NCBI RefSeq assembly: GCF_024298825.1
Contig: NZ_CP101153.1
Coordinates: 1,302,001 to 1,366,000 of the forward strand
Length of the DNA: 64,000 bases
Direction: 5' to 3'
DNA from: Haloglomus salinum
Lineage (GTDB): Archaea > Halobacteriota > Halobacteria > Halobacteriales > Haloarculaceae
Positions within the stretch are counted from its first letter, which is position 1; each line of letters opens with the position of its first letter. Below the pieces are notes generated by a model. The model saw nothing but the letters and a program-made list of their open reading frames with translations. It searched no databases and had not been told where the DNA came from. Both the position numbers and the translations under genes were made by a program. Shown piece after piece: positions 8,697 through 16,580 of this stretch.

Positions 8697-10699
8697 GGGT
8701 TCGTCCTCCGTGTCGTAGCCGCCGTGTCGGTCGTCACACTGGTCGTGCCAGTCGTCGCGTTCGCCGGGACGGGCTCGACCAGCGGCGTCGGGAGCGGTTC
8801 GGTCCGTTCCCGGGCTCGCACGAGCCGTGTCTCCGGGTCCGTGCCCGCGGGAGCGGCCAGCGGCGCGGTGTCGAGTACGCCCGCGCGCCGGAAGCCGGGG
8901 ACGCTGGTCCGCATGGCCCGGACGAGTGCGACCGCGGGCGAGCGGGCAAGCGCCGGCCCGCCGGTCGTCCGTGCGGCCGGACCATCCACGGGACCGGTCG
9001 GGCGGAACGAGCGGTCGAGAGTACCGTCGCCGTCGCGGTCGTAGCCGGGCGCGCCCGTCCAGTAGTTGCCGACGCCGTCGACCGTCCAGACCTGGAGTGA
9101 CCCCATCGAGCGGTCCCGAGCGTGCTCCCCGTTGTCGGCGAAGTCGTTCCGGGTGACGCGGTTGGTCGGGAGGAGCGTCCCCGTCCGGGCGCCGTCCTCG
9201 TTGTGCGCCAGGAGGTTGCCCACGTAGTAGCTGCCCGAGCTCGTCGTCTGGATACCGTACGTGTTCTCGAACACCACGTTGTCGGCGGCGTACGAGCGGC
9301 TGCCGGCGATGCTCACACCGCCGTCGCTGTCGCGGACGGCGTTGCCGACGATGGCGTTGCCCGTCGGCCGGGTCATAACCACGACCCCGATGGCGGTGTT
9401 GCGGATGTCGTTGTCCCGGACCAGCGCGTTCGAGGTGTACATCTCGTGGACGCCGAACCGGACCCCCTCCATCGTGTTGTTCCGCACCACGAGGCCATCA
9501 GAGCGGTGGGTGTAGACGGCGTCCCGGCCGCCCTGGAACTGCGAGTCCTGGACGACGATCCGCGACCGGAACGCGAGCAGGTCCATGAACCCTGCCGACC
9601 AGGGCGTGTCGCCGACGACCCGGACCTCGCGGGCGACGCTGCCGTCGCTCTCGATGAAGACGATGCCGTTCGCAGGGGTCCTGACGCCGACATCGTGGGC
9701 CAGCGACCCGTTCGCTTCGATGAACCGAATCCCAGCGTCCGCAACGGCATACGCGAGCCGGATGCGCTCGCTCCAGTCCTCGGCCCGCGAGAGGTTGCCC
9801 ACCTGCCGGTCACCGACGCCCGCGACGCGGACCGACGCGATGGCCGAGCGGGGTGCCCGGAACTCGACGACGGTCCCGTTGCCGCCGCCGAGCAGCAGCG
9901 TCTCCGACCCGGCACCGCGGAGGGTCAGCGGCTTCCGGACGGTGAGGTTCCGGACCCGGTGAACGCCCGGCTGGAGCCGAACGGTCGTGTTCGGCGGCGC
10001 ACGCTGGACCGCCGCGGCGACGGACTCGCCCGGGGCGACCGTGGCCGCGACGGGCCGGTCCAGCAGCGGGTCGGTCGCGGCCACGCTCCGGTCGGCCCAC
10101 GCCGCCCGCTGGCGCACCGTCTCCTGCCACTCTGCCGGCGACCGGTCACCGCTCTCGACCGGCAACTCGCGGACGGCCTCCCACCGCTCGACCCGGCCGC
10201 CGAACCGCTCGGCGAAGCGCTCGGCATCGGTCCGCGAGGAGAACGGCACCACGGTCGGGCCGGCGGGGAGCCGTGCCTCGCTCCCGACCACGAAGTGGGC
10301 GTCCTCGGCCCGGACCCAGTCCGGGTCCCCGAGCGCGTCCGTCGTCAGGTAGCCCTCGGCCGTGCGGTTCGCCCCCTCGCCGGCGAAGTCGGAGACGTAG
10401 ACGACCAGCGGCCGACCGTACCGGTCCCCGTGGCCCGGGCGCTGGAGCCGGGCGACGAGGCTCTCGACGCCGTAGTAGCCGACACCGAACTCGAAGCGGG
10501 CGTAGTAGACCTGCGCCCGCGGGATGACGGCCCCGACCCGGTCGGCCTCCGAGACCTCGACCTGCGTCATCCCGACGCTCAACAGGTCCTCGAACGCACC
10601 GGGGTCGTCGTTCCCCGTCCCGGTCCCCGCCACCACGAACGACCCACTCATGGCTACGAGGAGGGCGAGAACCGCGGCGGTGGCGAGTTCGTATCGCAT
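8693..10699 (-). CDS. nosD: NosD-type beta-helix protein with an N-terminal NosL-like domain
   Basis: NosD is the extracytoplasmic right-handed beta-helix component of the NosDFY copper-site assembly complex. This 668-residue protein starts with a signal sequence (about residues 1-25). Residues ~40-185 resemble NosL: the block VVPFSSRTDAERFAERFGGR parallels nosL's VPFSDSADAEAFQSEYGGEL. From ~210 to ~560 it shows repeated beta-helix turns (NTTVRLQPGVHRV, NNTMEGVRFGVHEMYTSN, SDGGVSIAGS). The last ~110 residues are Pro/Ala/Thr-rich with no evident anchor helix. It lies 25 bases after hxlR and overlaps nosF by four bases. The fused NosL-like domain may let one protein both accept copper and dock on the transporter; that is inference. 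Confidence 0.92.
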   Translation of the reverse strand: MRYELATAAVLALLVAMSGSFVVAGTGTGNDDPGAFEDLLSVGMTQVEVSEADRVGAVIPRAQVYYARFEFGVGYYGVESLVARLQRPGHGDRYGRPLVVYVSDFAGEGANRTAEGYLTTDALGDPDWVRAEDAHFVVGSEARLPAGPTVVPFSSRTDAERFAERFGGRVERWEAVRELPVESGDRSPAEWQETVRQRAAWADRSVAATDPLLDRPVAATVAPGESVAAAVQRAPPNTTVRLQPGVHRVRNLTVRKPLTLRGAGSETLLLGGGNGTVVEFRAPRSAIASVRVAGVGDRQVGNLSRAEDWSERIRLAYAVADAGIRFIEANGSLAHDVGVRTPANGIVFIESDGSVAREVRVVGDTPWSAGFMDLLAFRSRIVVQDSQFQGGRDAVYTHRSDGLVVRNNTMEGVRFGVHEMYTSNALVRDNDIRNTAIGVVVMTRPTGNAIVGNAVRDSDGGVSIAGSRSYAADNVVFENTYGIQTTSSGSYYVGNLLAHNEDGARTGTLLPTNRVTRNDFADNGEHARDRSMGSLQVWTVDGVGNYWTGAPGYDRDGDGTLDRSFRPTGPVDGPAARTTGGPALARSPAVALVRAMRTSVPGFRRAGVLDTAPLAAPAGTDPETRLVRARERTEPLPTPLVEPVPANATTGTTSVTTDTAATTRRTNP

Positions 10700-10724
10700 A
10701 TGGGAGCGGTCGAGCCTCGGTCAC

Positions 10725-11144
10725 TTAGATGTGGACCCGTGCGGTGTCGGGGTCGTCGGCCGTGGCGACCTGCTCGTCACCCCACGCCCGCATCGCGGCC
10801 ACGACGGGCCGGAGTGACCGGCCGCGCCCGGTCAGCGCGTACTGGAACGGGTGGTGCGAGGCGGCCGACCGGCGGTGCTCGACCACGCCCTGCTCGACGA
10901 GCCGGTCGAGCGTGTCAGAGAGGACCTTCGAGGAGACACCCGGGAGCGCCTCCCGCAGCTCGACGAACCGGTGGGGCTCGTCGAGCAGCCGGTCCACGAT
11001 GGCCGGCACCCAGCGGTTCCCGAGCAGCGTCCCGGTCGCGAGAATCGGACACCACTCCTCGCCCGGCGTGGCCACAGCGAGCGTCCCGTCGGCCGAATCA
11101 CACCCGTCGGTACCACCCGACGAAAACGAATTTGCATCACTCAT
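10725..11144 (-). CDS. HxlR-family winged-helix regulator heading the nos operon
   Basis: A 139-residue regulator from the ATG at 11144 (MSDANSFSSGG). The HxlR signature EEWCPILATGTLLGNRWVPA (about 29-48) is followed by the winged helix (FVELREALPGVSSKVLSDTLDRLVEQGVVE). The single Cys in WCP is the redox or thiol-sensing residue in several family members. It is the first gene of the hxlR-nosDFYL unit, 25 bases before nosD. An open frame continues 26 codons upstream to 11222, but that runs through the promoter and palindrome. It may act on its own operon. Confidence 0.9.
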   Translation of the reverse strand: MSDANSFSSGGTDGCDSADGTLAVATPGEEWCPILATGTLLGNRWVPAIVDRLLDEPHRFVELREALPGVSSKVLSDTLDRLVEQGVVEHRRSAASHHPFQYALTGRGRSLRPVVAAMRAWGDEQVATADDPDTARVHI

Positions 11145-11180
11145 ACAAGACTGTTCGCCGTGGACGGCAATGATAGCTGA

Positions 11181-11197
11181 CCTGTCGAGCGACAAGG
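11181..11197. promoter_or_regulatory. Palindrome upstream of the hxlR-nos promoter
   Basis: Read on the minus strand, CTTGTCGCTCGACAGG matches the palindrome at 5174-5189 in 14 of 16 bases. It lies just upstream of a TATA-like TATCATT (11169-11175) that is about 25-30 bases before the hxlR ATG. That is the location expected for an activator site. Together the two sites outline a shared operator TTGTCGnnCGACAA. Confidence 0.6.
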
Positions 11198-11403
11198 TGA
11201 GTCCGGGCTCACCGTCCGGCACCGCTGCTGCGTCTCAACAGTACGATGCGCATCGGCGAGGTGGCGGACCCGGCGTGCGAGACGGAGGGCGTCGACCGGC
11301 CGTTCGTCGCCAGCCGTCCGTCACGCGGACGTGAGACGAGCCGGTGTCCCGGGGCCCGGGAAGGGACACACGGTATTTGGTCCGTGGGACTATAGCACAA
11401 CAC

Positions 11404-11856
11404 ATGGACGACATCGAGAGCGTGACGATGGACGAGGCAGAGCGCGACGCGTTCCTCGGCGCCGGCGGAACGGGCGTCATCTCCTACGCACGCGCGACGG
11501 ACGAGCCGCCGTACGCCGTTCCCGTGTCGTACGGCTACGACGCCGCCGAGGAGACGTTCTACTTCCGGCTGGCCGTCGGGCCGGGCGGCGAGAAATCCGA
11601 CCTCGCGGGCCGGGCGGTGACGTTCGTCACCCACGGGGAGACGGACCGCTACCGCAGCGTGGTGGCGTCTGGACGGCTGGAGCCGACCGACGAGAAGGGT
11701 ATCGGGACGGACGCGATGGAGGGGCTTCGGCGGGTCCACATCCCACTGCACGACGTGTTCGAGCGGCCGCCGTCGGAGGTGGCGTTCGAGTTCCACCGGC
11801 TCGTACCGGACGAGCTGACCACCCGGGTCGAGTCGACGGCACCGACGAACGGTTGA
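11404..11856 (+). CDS. Pyridoxamine 5'-phosphate oxidase-like split-barrel flavoprotein
   Basis: A 150-residue protein from the ATG at 11404 (MDDIESVTMDEAERDAFLG). The order of elements is that of the FMN-binding split barrel: an N-terminal helix with FLGAGGTGVISYA, then PYAVPVSYGYDA, TFYFRLAVG, KSDLAGRAVTFVTHGE, a strand with YRSVVASGRL, and a helix before the last strand. Small haloarchaeal members bind FMN or F420-like cofactors, but the substrates are mostly unknown. A TATA-like GGTATTTGG lies about 27 bases upstream, so the mRNA is probably leaderless. It is divergent from hxlR. Confidence 0.82.
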   Translation: MDDIESVTMDEAERDAFLGAGGTGVISYARATDEPPYAVPVSYGYDAAEETFYFRLAVGPGGEKSDLAGRAVTFVTHGETDRYRSVVASGRLEPTDEKGIGTDAMEGLRRVHIPLHDVFERPPSEVAFEFHRLVPDELTTRVESTAPTNG

Positions 11857-11884
11857 ACGGCAGCGGCGGGCAGCGGCGCGCCCG

Positions 11885-12805
11885 TCAGACCGGGGCTCGC
11901 TCGGCGTCGCCGACACGCGCGTCCGCGTCGACGCGGAGGCGAATGCGCTCCCCACTGGCGGTCATCGACACCGCCGCCACCGGCCCGTCGGGGGCCTCGT
12001 CCCCCACCTCGACAGCCACGTCGAGGCGGTCGACGACGTACCAGATGGGCTCTTCGCGGACATCGACGGAGTGGTCGTGGCAGAACGCGACGAGTGCCGG
12101 GTGGTCGAGGACGGTGTAGTCCACCTCGACGGAGGGGCCGCCGCCACAGCCACCGCAGACGTATCGGACGAACGCGGGCGCGTCCTCGTCCACGTCGTGC
12201 GGGAGGCTGTCCGGGTCGGTCGTGAGATGGCTGTCGACGCGGCCGCCACACCACGGACAGACCCCGCGGTCGAACAGGAGGAGCTGGCTCCGCGCCCACG
12301 CGTCGACCGCCCGGAGGAGGGCGTCGGCGTCGTCGCTCCGGTCGGCGGCGCCGTGCGGTGGAAACTCGTAGTGGAGGTAGTCCGCCCCACACGCCGGGCA
12401 GTCCACGTCGGTCACGCCGTCACCGCGGCTGGCGACCGTGAGCGCCGACCCACACTCGGGGCAGTCCCATGCCTCGGTTCGGGCGCTGACCGGCGGGCTC
12501 CCGGCGAAGACACCACGGACGAGCAGCCGGTATATCGTGTACCCCGGGTAGGTGAGGTAGTAGCCCTCCCGCTCGTCGTCCGCGTCGAACTGGCCGACGA
12601 AGGTGTCGCCGAGCTTCTGGAGGTGGTAGTTGAACCGGCTGCTGTCGCGGACACCGACCCGGGCACGCAGTTCGGAGAACGACAGCGACGCCGGCGCGCC
12701 GTGAGGCTCGGCCCGCCCCAGCTCGCGGAGGATGTCGAGCCGTGTCGCGTCGGCCAGCACCTCGAACGCCTCCGTCGCCGTGCGGTCGTCGGAGTGGTGG
12801 CTCAT
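11885..12805 (-). CDS. ArsR-like winged-helix regulator with zinc-ribbon C-terminus
   Basis: A 306-residue protein starting MSHHSDDRTATEAFEVLAD. The first ~85 residues are an ArsR-type winged helix (LADATRLDILRELGR, FNYHLQKLGDTFV). The rest contains repeated CxxC zinc motifs: DCPECGSAL, DCPACGADY, CPWCGGR and YVCGGCGGG. It ends with a beta-strand domain (VVDRLDVAVEVGD). This architecture is widespread in haloarchaea (DUF7347/DUF7351-type annotations, from memory). The ligand is unknown; zinc is likely structural. The gene is convergent with the split-barrel gene. An upstream in-frame start at 12877 exists but lies in low-quality coding sequence. Confidence 0.85.
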   Translation of the reverse strand: MSHHSDDRTATEAFEVLADATRLDILRELGRAEPHGAPASLSFSELRARVGVRDSSRFNYHLQKLGDTFVGQFDADDEREGYYLTYPGYTIYRLLVRGVFAGSPPVSARTEAWDCPECGSALTVASRGDGVTDVDCPACGADYLHYEFPPHGAADRSDDADALLRAVDAWARSQLLLFDRGVCPWCGGRVDSHLTTDPDSLPHDVDEDAPAFVRYVCGGCGGGPSVEVDYTVLDHPALVAFCHDHSVDVREEPIWYVVDRLDVAVEVGDEAPDGPVAAVSMTASGERIRLRVDADARVGDAERAPV

Positions 12806-12962
12806 GGGGCAGGCTGCGGAACAGCCCGGCATAGGTCTTCGGTCGGTCGGTACCACGTGGTCGGTGAACGTCGCCACCTAACCAACTATCGCAATCATCC
12901 AGAATATGTAGCCGATATTTAACGCTTGTAGACCAGATTTTCGAGATAGTTCGGCCCCCGCG

Positions 12963-13682
12963 TCAGTCTCCGACCAGTCCCGCCAGCAGGTCGTCGACCC
13001 ACGCGAACTCGTCGTCGGTCACCTCGTGGCCGACGCCCTCGTAGACGCGTTCGGTCACGTCGGCCCCCAGCGCCCGGAGCACGTCGGCGGTCGCTCGCAT
13101 CCGCGCGACGGGGACGTATGGGTCGTCGGCACCGACACCGAGGAAGACGGGCACCCCCGCCGCTGTGCCGTCGGCCCCGGCGTACGCCCCGGGGTCGACG
13201 TCGGGACCGAGGAGCGACCCGCTGAGGGCGACCACGGGCGAGGGGCCCGGGTTCCGGGCGGCGTACTCGGCCGCGATGCCGGCACCCTGCGAGAACCCCA
13301 GCAGGACGACGCGCTCGCGGTCGAGTCCGAGCCGGTCGACGGCGTCCGCGACGACGGCATCCACGACCGCGAGTGCCGACGACAGGTGTGGCTCGTTGTG
13401 CTCGTGGGGCGCGTCGGCAGCGTAGGGCAACCAGCGACTCCGCTCGGCATCGGGCGCGAGGACGGTGACCCCGTGGCGGTGGACGGGTTCGAGGAGGTTG
13501 ACGACGCCCTGGGCGGTCGTGCCGCGGCCGTGGAGCGCGACGACGGCGGCCTCGGCGGCGCCGCGTGGCGCCCCGGCAGCCACGACCCGGCAACCCCCGT
13601 GCGGCCCCGCGACGCCGGCGGTCGGACCGTCGGTGCAACCGTCGGCCCGCTCCTCACCGGTGTCGCCCCCGGCGCCGGTCAT
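12963..13682 (-). CDS. Phospholipase/carboxylesterase-type alpha/beta hydrolase
   Basis: A 239-residue serine hydrolase. The nucleophile elbow is GFSQG (about residue 128), the oxyanion region is ALHGRGTTAQGVV near residue 50, and the probable acid and histidine are in GADDPYVP and GVGHEV near the C-terminus. The fold matches the carboxylesterase/phospholipase family that cleaves short esters or lysophospholipids. Its ATG overlaps the stop of the upstream VOC dioxygenase gene by four bases, so the two form an operon. The pair recalls MhqD/MhqO systems for quinone or catechol detoxification, which is a plausible role but not shown. Confidence 0.88.
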   Translation of the reverse strand: MTGAGGDTGEERADGCTDGPTAGVAGPHGGCRVVAAGAPRGAAEAAVVALHGRGTTAQGVVNLLEPVHRHGVTVLAPDAERSRWLPYAADAPHEHNEPHLSSALAVVDAVVADAVDRLGLDRERVVLLGFSQGAGIAAEYAARNPGPSPVVALSGSLLGPDVDPGAYAGADGTAAGVPVFLGVGADDPYVPVARMRATADVLRALGADVTERVYEGVGHEVTDDEFAWVDDLLAGLVGD

Positions 13683-14662
13683 CGCCAGTCCTCGACGGCG
13701 GGCACCTCGACCGGTGGGAGCTGGTCCTCGATCATCTCGCGGTCGTCCTCGGCCCAGGGCGGCAGGACGAGCGACTCGCCGAGGTCGTCGACCGCCTCGT
13801 CGACGGTGACGCCCGGCTTCTCCGAGGCGAGTTCGACGAGGACGCCACCACCGGGGCGGACGTAGACGGAGCGGTAGTAGTGGCGGTCCCGGACCCGCGA
13901 GACCTGCACGCCGCGCTCGCGGAACAGGTCGTGCCAGTCCATGAGGTCGTCGTCGGGCACCCGGACGGCGACGTGGTGGACCGTGCCGGGACCCTCGCGG
14001 CCGAAACCGGAGCGAGCCTCCCGCTCGCGCTCCGTCGCCGACCCCGAGCCGGCGCCGCGGTCCAGCAGGTCGAGGATGGTCCCGTGGTCGCCGCCCGCGC
14101 GGTAGCGCACGCGCTCACCGTCCTGCCCGACGCGGTCGAGGCCGAGTGTCTCCAGCACGCTCGCGGTCCGGAACGGGTCGGCCGGGAGCGCGGTTGCCCC
14201 GTGGATGCCCCGAATCGCAACGTCCGCGGGGACGGGCCCCTCGTGCCACGGCTCGACGGGCGAGTCGGCGGCGACGAGTTCGAGACGGGTACCGGCGGGG
14301 CCCTCGAACCGGAGCAACGATTCACCGTCGAACCGCTGGCGGCGCTCGGTCTCGACGGAGTGGTCGGCGAGGCGGTCGGCCCAGAAGTCGAGCGAGCCCT
14401 CGGGGACGGCGAACGCGACGCTGCTCCACTGCGGCGGCCCGCGGCGACCTGGCGGCTCCCCCGGGTACGGGAAGCAGGTGTAGACGGTCCCCAGGTCACC
14501 GGACCCGTTGCCGTAGTAGAGGTGGTAACGGAGGACGTCCTCGTGGTTGACGGTTCGCTTGACCAGCCGCAACCCGAGGACACCGACGTGGAAGTCGAGG
14601 GTCGCCTGCGCGTCCCCGACCATCGCCGTGACGTGGTGGATGCCGGGCGTGTCGTTGACCAT
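13679..14662 (-). CDS. VOC-family ring-cleaving dioxygenase (MhqO-like)
   Basis: A 327-residue protein with two vicinal-oxygen-chelate modules. The first opens GIHHVTAMVGDAQATLDFHV with GLRLVKRTVNHED, and the second has TVHHVAVRVPDDD and YYRSVYVRPGGGVLVELAS. The metal ligands expected for the family (His in IHHVT, His in VHHVA, Glu in LVELAS) are present. Relatives are the putative ring-cleaving dioxygenases MhqO/MhqA/MhqE, induced by quinones. The ATG at 14662 (MVNDTPG) was chosen because the frame upstream loses family resemblance and overlaps the divergent hydrolase gene. It is coupled to the esterase gene by a 4-base overlap. Confidence 0.9.
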   Translation of the reverse strand: MVNDTPGIHHVTAMVGDAQATLDFHVGVLGLRLVKRTVNHEDVLRYHLYYGNGSGDLGTVYTCFPYPGEPPGRRGPPQWSSVAFAVPEGSLDFWADRLADHSVETERRQRFDGESLLRFEGPAGTRLELVAADSPVEPWHEGPVPADVAIRGIHGATALPADPFRTASVLETLGLDRVGQDGERVRYRAGGDHGTILDLLDRGAGSGSATEREREARSGFGREGPGTVHHVAVRVPDDDLMDWHDLFRERGVQVSRVRDRHYYRSVYVRPGGGVLVELASEKPGVTVDEAVDDLGESLVLPPWAEDDREMIEDQLPPVEVPAVEDWR

Positions 14663-14743
14663 GCGGATACGTCGGGATGGGGAGGGATAGGCGCGATGGG
14701 AATCGGAACAAGCGTTACGACGCCACCCCGCCACAGCCATACC

Positions 14744-15700
14744 GTGACAGGACTCACCGACACGGTCCGCCGCTTCCGCGAGGGCCGCGACGCCGTCCCG
14801 CCGTTCTTCGAGGGCGCGACCGAGGGCCCGCTGGCGGTCGGGCGCGAGATATTCGAGAACCCGCGAACCATCGAGTTGCCCGACGGGCGCGACCTGGGCT
14901 ACGCCGAGACCGGCGACCCCGACGGGGAGCCGGGGTTCCTCTTCCACGGCTGGCCCAACTGTCGGACGTTCGCGGCCGCGTTCGACGCTGTCGGGCGGGA
15001 GCGGGGCCTCCGTATCATCGCCCCCGAGCGCCCTGGGTTCGGCATCTCGGACCCGGACCCCGGCCGGCGCCTGACCGACTGGCCCGCCGACGTGACCGCG
15101 CTCATGGACCACCTCGGCATCGAGTCGGCGCCGGTGCTCGGCGTCTCCGGTGGCGGCCCGTACGCGCTGGCCTGCGCGTCCGAGATACCCGAGCGGACGC
15201 CCCGCGTGGCGGTGGGCTGTGGTGTCGGGCCGATGCAGGCCGTCTCGCCGGCGGCCCGCGGCCCGTTCACCGTCGCGAGGTACGCGCCCGGAGTCATCCG
15301 GGCGTACCTGCGCGCGGAGGAGCTCGCGGAACGGTACGCCCCCGAGAAGCTCATCGAGCGACGCGCGGCCACCGCCGCGGAGTACGACGCGGACTACTGG
15401 CGCAGCGAGGCCGGCGAGTTACTCATCGCGACCGCCGTCGCCGCCCGACAGGGGCACGGGAACGAGCATCTCGTGACGGACCTGCGCCTGTACGCGACGG
15501 ACTGGGGCTTCGACCTCGGGACCATCGACGTACCCGTCGGGCTCTGGTACGGCCGGGCCGACCGGCTGGTTCCGGTCGACGCGGGGCGGTACCTGGAACG
15601 ACACGTTCCGACCGCGGAGGCACACTTCTACCCCGACTACGGCCACGTCTCCGTCGTCCAGGAGAACAAATCCGCCATCGTGGACTGGCTCCGGCGGTAG
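14744..15700 (+). CDS. Alpha/beta hydrolase
   Basis: A 318-residue alpha/beta-fold hydrolase. It shows the oxyanion HGWPNCRTF near residue 70, ERPGFGISDP, the nucleophile elbow VSGGGPYAL with Ser near residue 135, a probable acid in GRADRLVP and the catalytic His in DYGHVSV near the C-terminus. The chosen GTG start gives MTGLTDTVRRFREGRDAVPP. An ATG 47 bases upstream is the alternative. It is divergent from the MhqO-like gene with only 81 bases between starts, so regulation may be shared. Substrate unknown. Confidence 0.88.
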   Translation: MTGLTDTVRRFREGRDAVPPFFEGATEGPLAVGREIFENPRTIELPDGRDLGYAETGDPDGEPGFLFHGWPNCRTFAAAFDAVGRERGLRIIAPERPGFGISDPDPGRRLTDWPADVTALMDHLGIESAPVLGVSGGGPYALACASEIPERTPRVAVGCGVGPMQAVSPAARGPFTVARYAPGVIRAYLRAEELAERYAPEKLIERRAATAAEYDADYWRSEAGELLIATAVAARQGHGNEHLVTDLRLYATDWGFDLGTIDVPVGLWYGRADRLVPVDAGRYLERHVPTAEAHFYPDYGHVSVVQENKSAIVDWLRR

Positions 15701-15789
15701 ACGGCGCTGAACGGGAGCGGGAGCGGTGGTCGGGGGCGGTGGTTGGGGGGCGACGGTGGTGATGGCGGTGACAGCGGCAGTGGCCCGCG

Positions 15790-16050
15790 TCAGGACTCCA
15801 GCGCGACCCGCCAGGTCGTCGCGTTCGTGTACGCCCAGCGCTCGACGGTCAGCCCCTCGGCCGCATCGTCGAGGTCGGGCATCAGGTTCCCGATCTGTGA
15901 GGCCGACATGCCGACGTCGTCGGCGATGAACTTGCTCTTGCAGTAGAACTCGCCGTCGGCAGCCCGGTCGCGGAGGTACCGCTCCAGCCGCTCGGCGTCG
16001 GAGCGCGTCTCGGATTCCTGCTCGGGTTCTGCGCTTGCGTGTACGCTCAT
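15790..16050 (-). CDS. Small DUF7123-type helical protein
   Basis: An 86-residue protein. After a short acidic leader (SAEPEQESETRSDAERL) it reads YLRDRAADGEFYCKSKFIAD and then VGMSASQIGNLMPDL, a winged-helix-like arrangement seen in the haloarchaeal DUF7123 family (name from memory). It may bind DNA, but no target is known. An inverted repeat CTCAAAC/GTTTGAG lies just upstream of its TATA-like element and could be its operator. Confidence 0.75.
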   Translation of the reverse strand: MSVHASAEPEQESETRSDAERLERYLRDRAADGEFYCKSKFIADDVGMSASQIGNLMPDLDDAAEGLTVERWAYTNATTWRVALES

Positions 16051-16094
16051 CGTGGTCGTATCATGGGACCCCTATTTGAACGGCCTTCTGTAAG

Positions 16095-16112
16095 CTCAAA
16101 CAGTCGTTTGAG
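16095..16112. promoter_or_regulatory. Inverted repeat upstream of the DUF7123-type gene
   Basis: A perfect CTCAAAC-AGTC-GTTTGAG repeat lies about 45-62 bases before the start at 16050. It is immediately upstream (minus-strand sense) of the TATA-like TTCAAATAG at 16072-16080. A regulator, possibly the winged-helix-like product itself, may bind here. Confidence 0.5.
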
Positions 16113-16181
16113 TCCCGGCGCCGTCACGAGGGCATCCGGTTCGGCAGCAGTGAGGACAACCACGACAGAACCGCGTCGAAA

Positions 16182-16500
16182 GCCCCCGCCCCTTTCAGTC
16201 CCGCCCTGTTGCTGGTTCGGCCGAGGGTTCGCGCGTGGTGGTTCCGGGCGAGCAGGGTGTCCCCACACCTCCCCGCGCTCGCGCTGGGACGACTCACCAC
16301 GCTCGCTAGCGCTCGCGAGTTCGTCGGAATGGCGCGAGCGCGCTTCCTGGTCTCGGAACCAGCCGGCCAACCAGCCACTCTTCGGTCGGGCGCACGTGGT
16401 GAGCGCCTTGCACGCGCACCCGTGCGGCCTGGGGAAGGGCAGGGGCGCCGCGGGCCTTGGCAGCCGATCTTCGGGTTGGAATGGAAGGGGCGGCGGGCTC
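16182..16500. repeat. Intergenic element copy A (MITE-like or structured RNA)
   Basis: This ~320-base element accounts for most of the 530-base gene-free stretch between 16051 and 16580. Its ends are imperfect inverted repeats: GCCCCTTTCAGTCCC near 16188-16202 and the complement-type TTGGAATGGAAGGGGC near 16476-16491. Internally it carries GCGCGTGGTGGTTCC (16231-16245), CCCACACCTCCCCGCGC (16262-16278) and a GCGCTTCCT...CTCGGAACC core near 16340-16360. Each of these recurs in the reverse orientation in copy B (18582-18932). No credible protein is encoded. The remaining ~80 bases (16501-16580) are AT-richer, with TATTATAG at 16510-16517. Confidence 0.7.
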
Positions 16501-16580
16501 GGTCAGAGAGTATTATAGAGAGAATGGCGGCCAAAGTCAATGTAATCCACAAACACCCGGTGAATTCCAGGGACAAGTAT

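Noticed and set aside
9122-11173. A long open frame (683 codons) on the plus strand across nosD and hxlR
   Set aside because: It is the complement of well-supported nosD, and its product is Arg/Pro/Val-rich without any motif. Long antisense frames are expected at this GC content.
13565-14743. N-terminal extension that would fuse ~390 extra residues to the alpha/beta hydrolase
   Set aside because: This part is antisense to the VOC dioxygenase and has shadow composition; the hydrolase fold starts after 14744.
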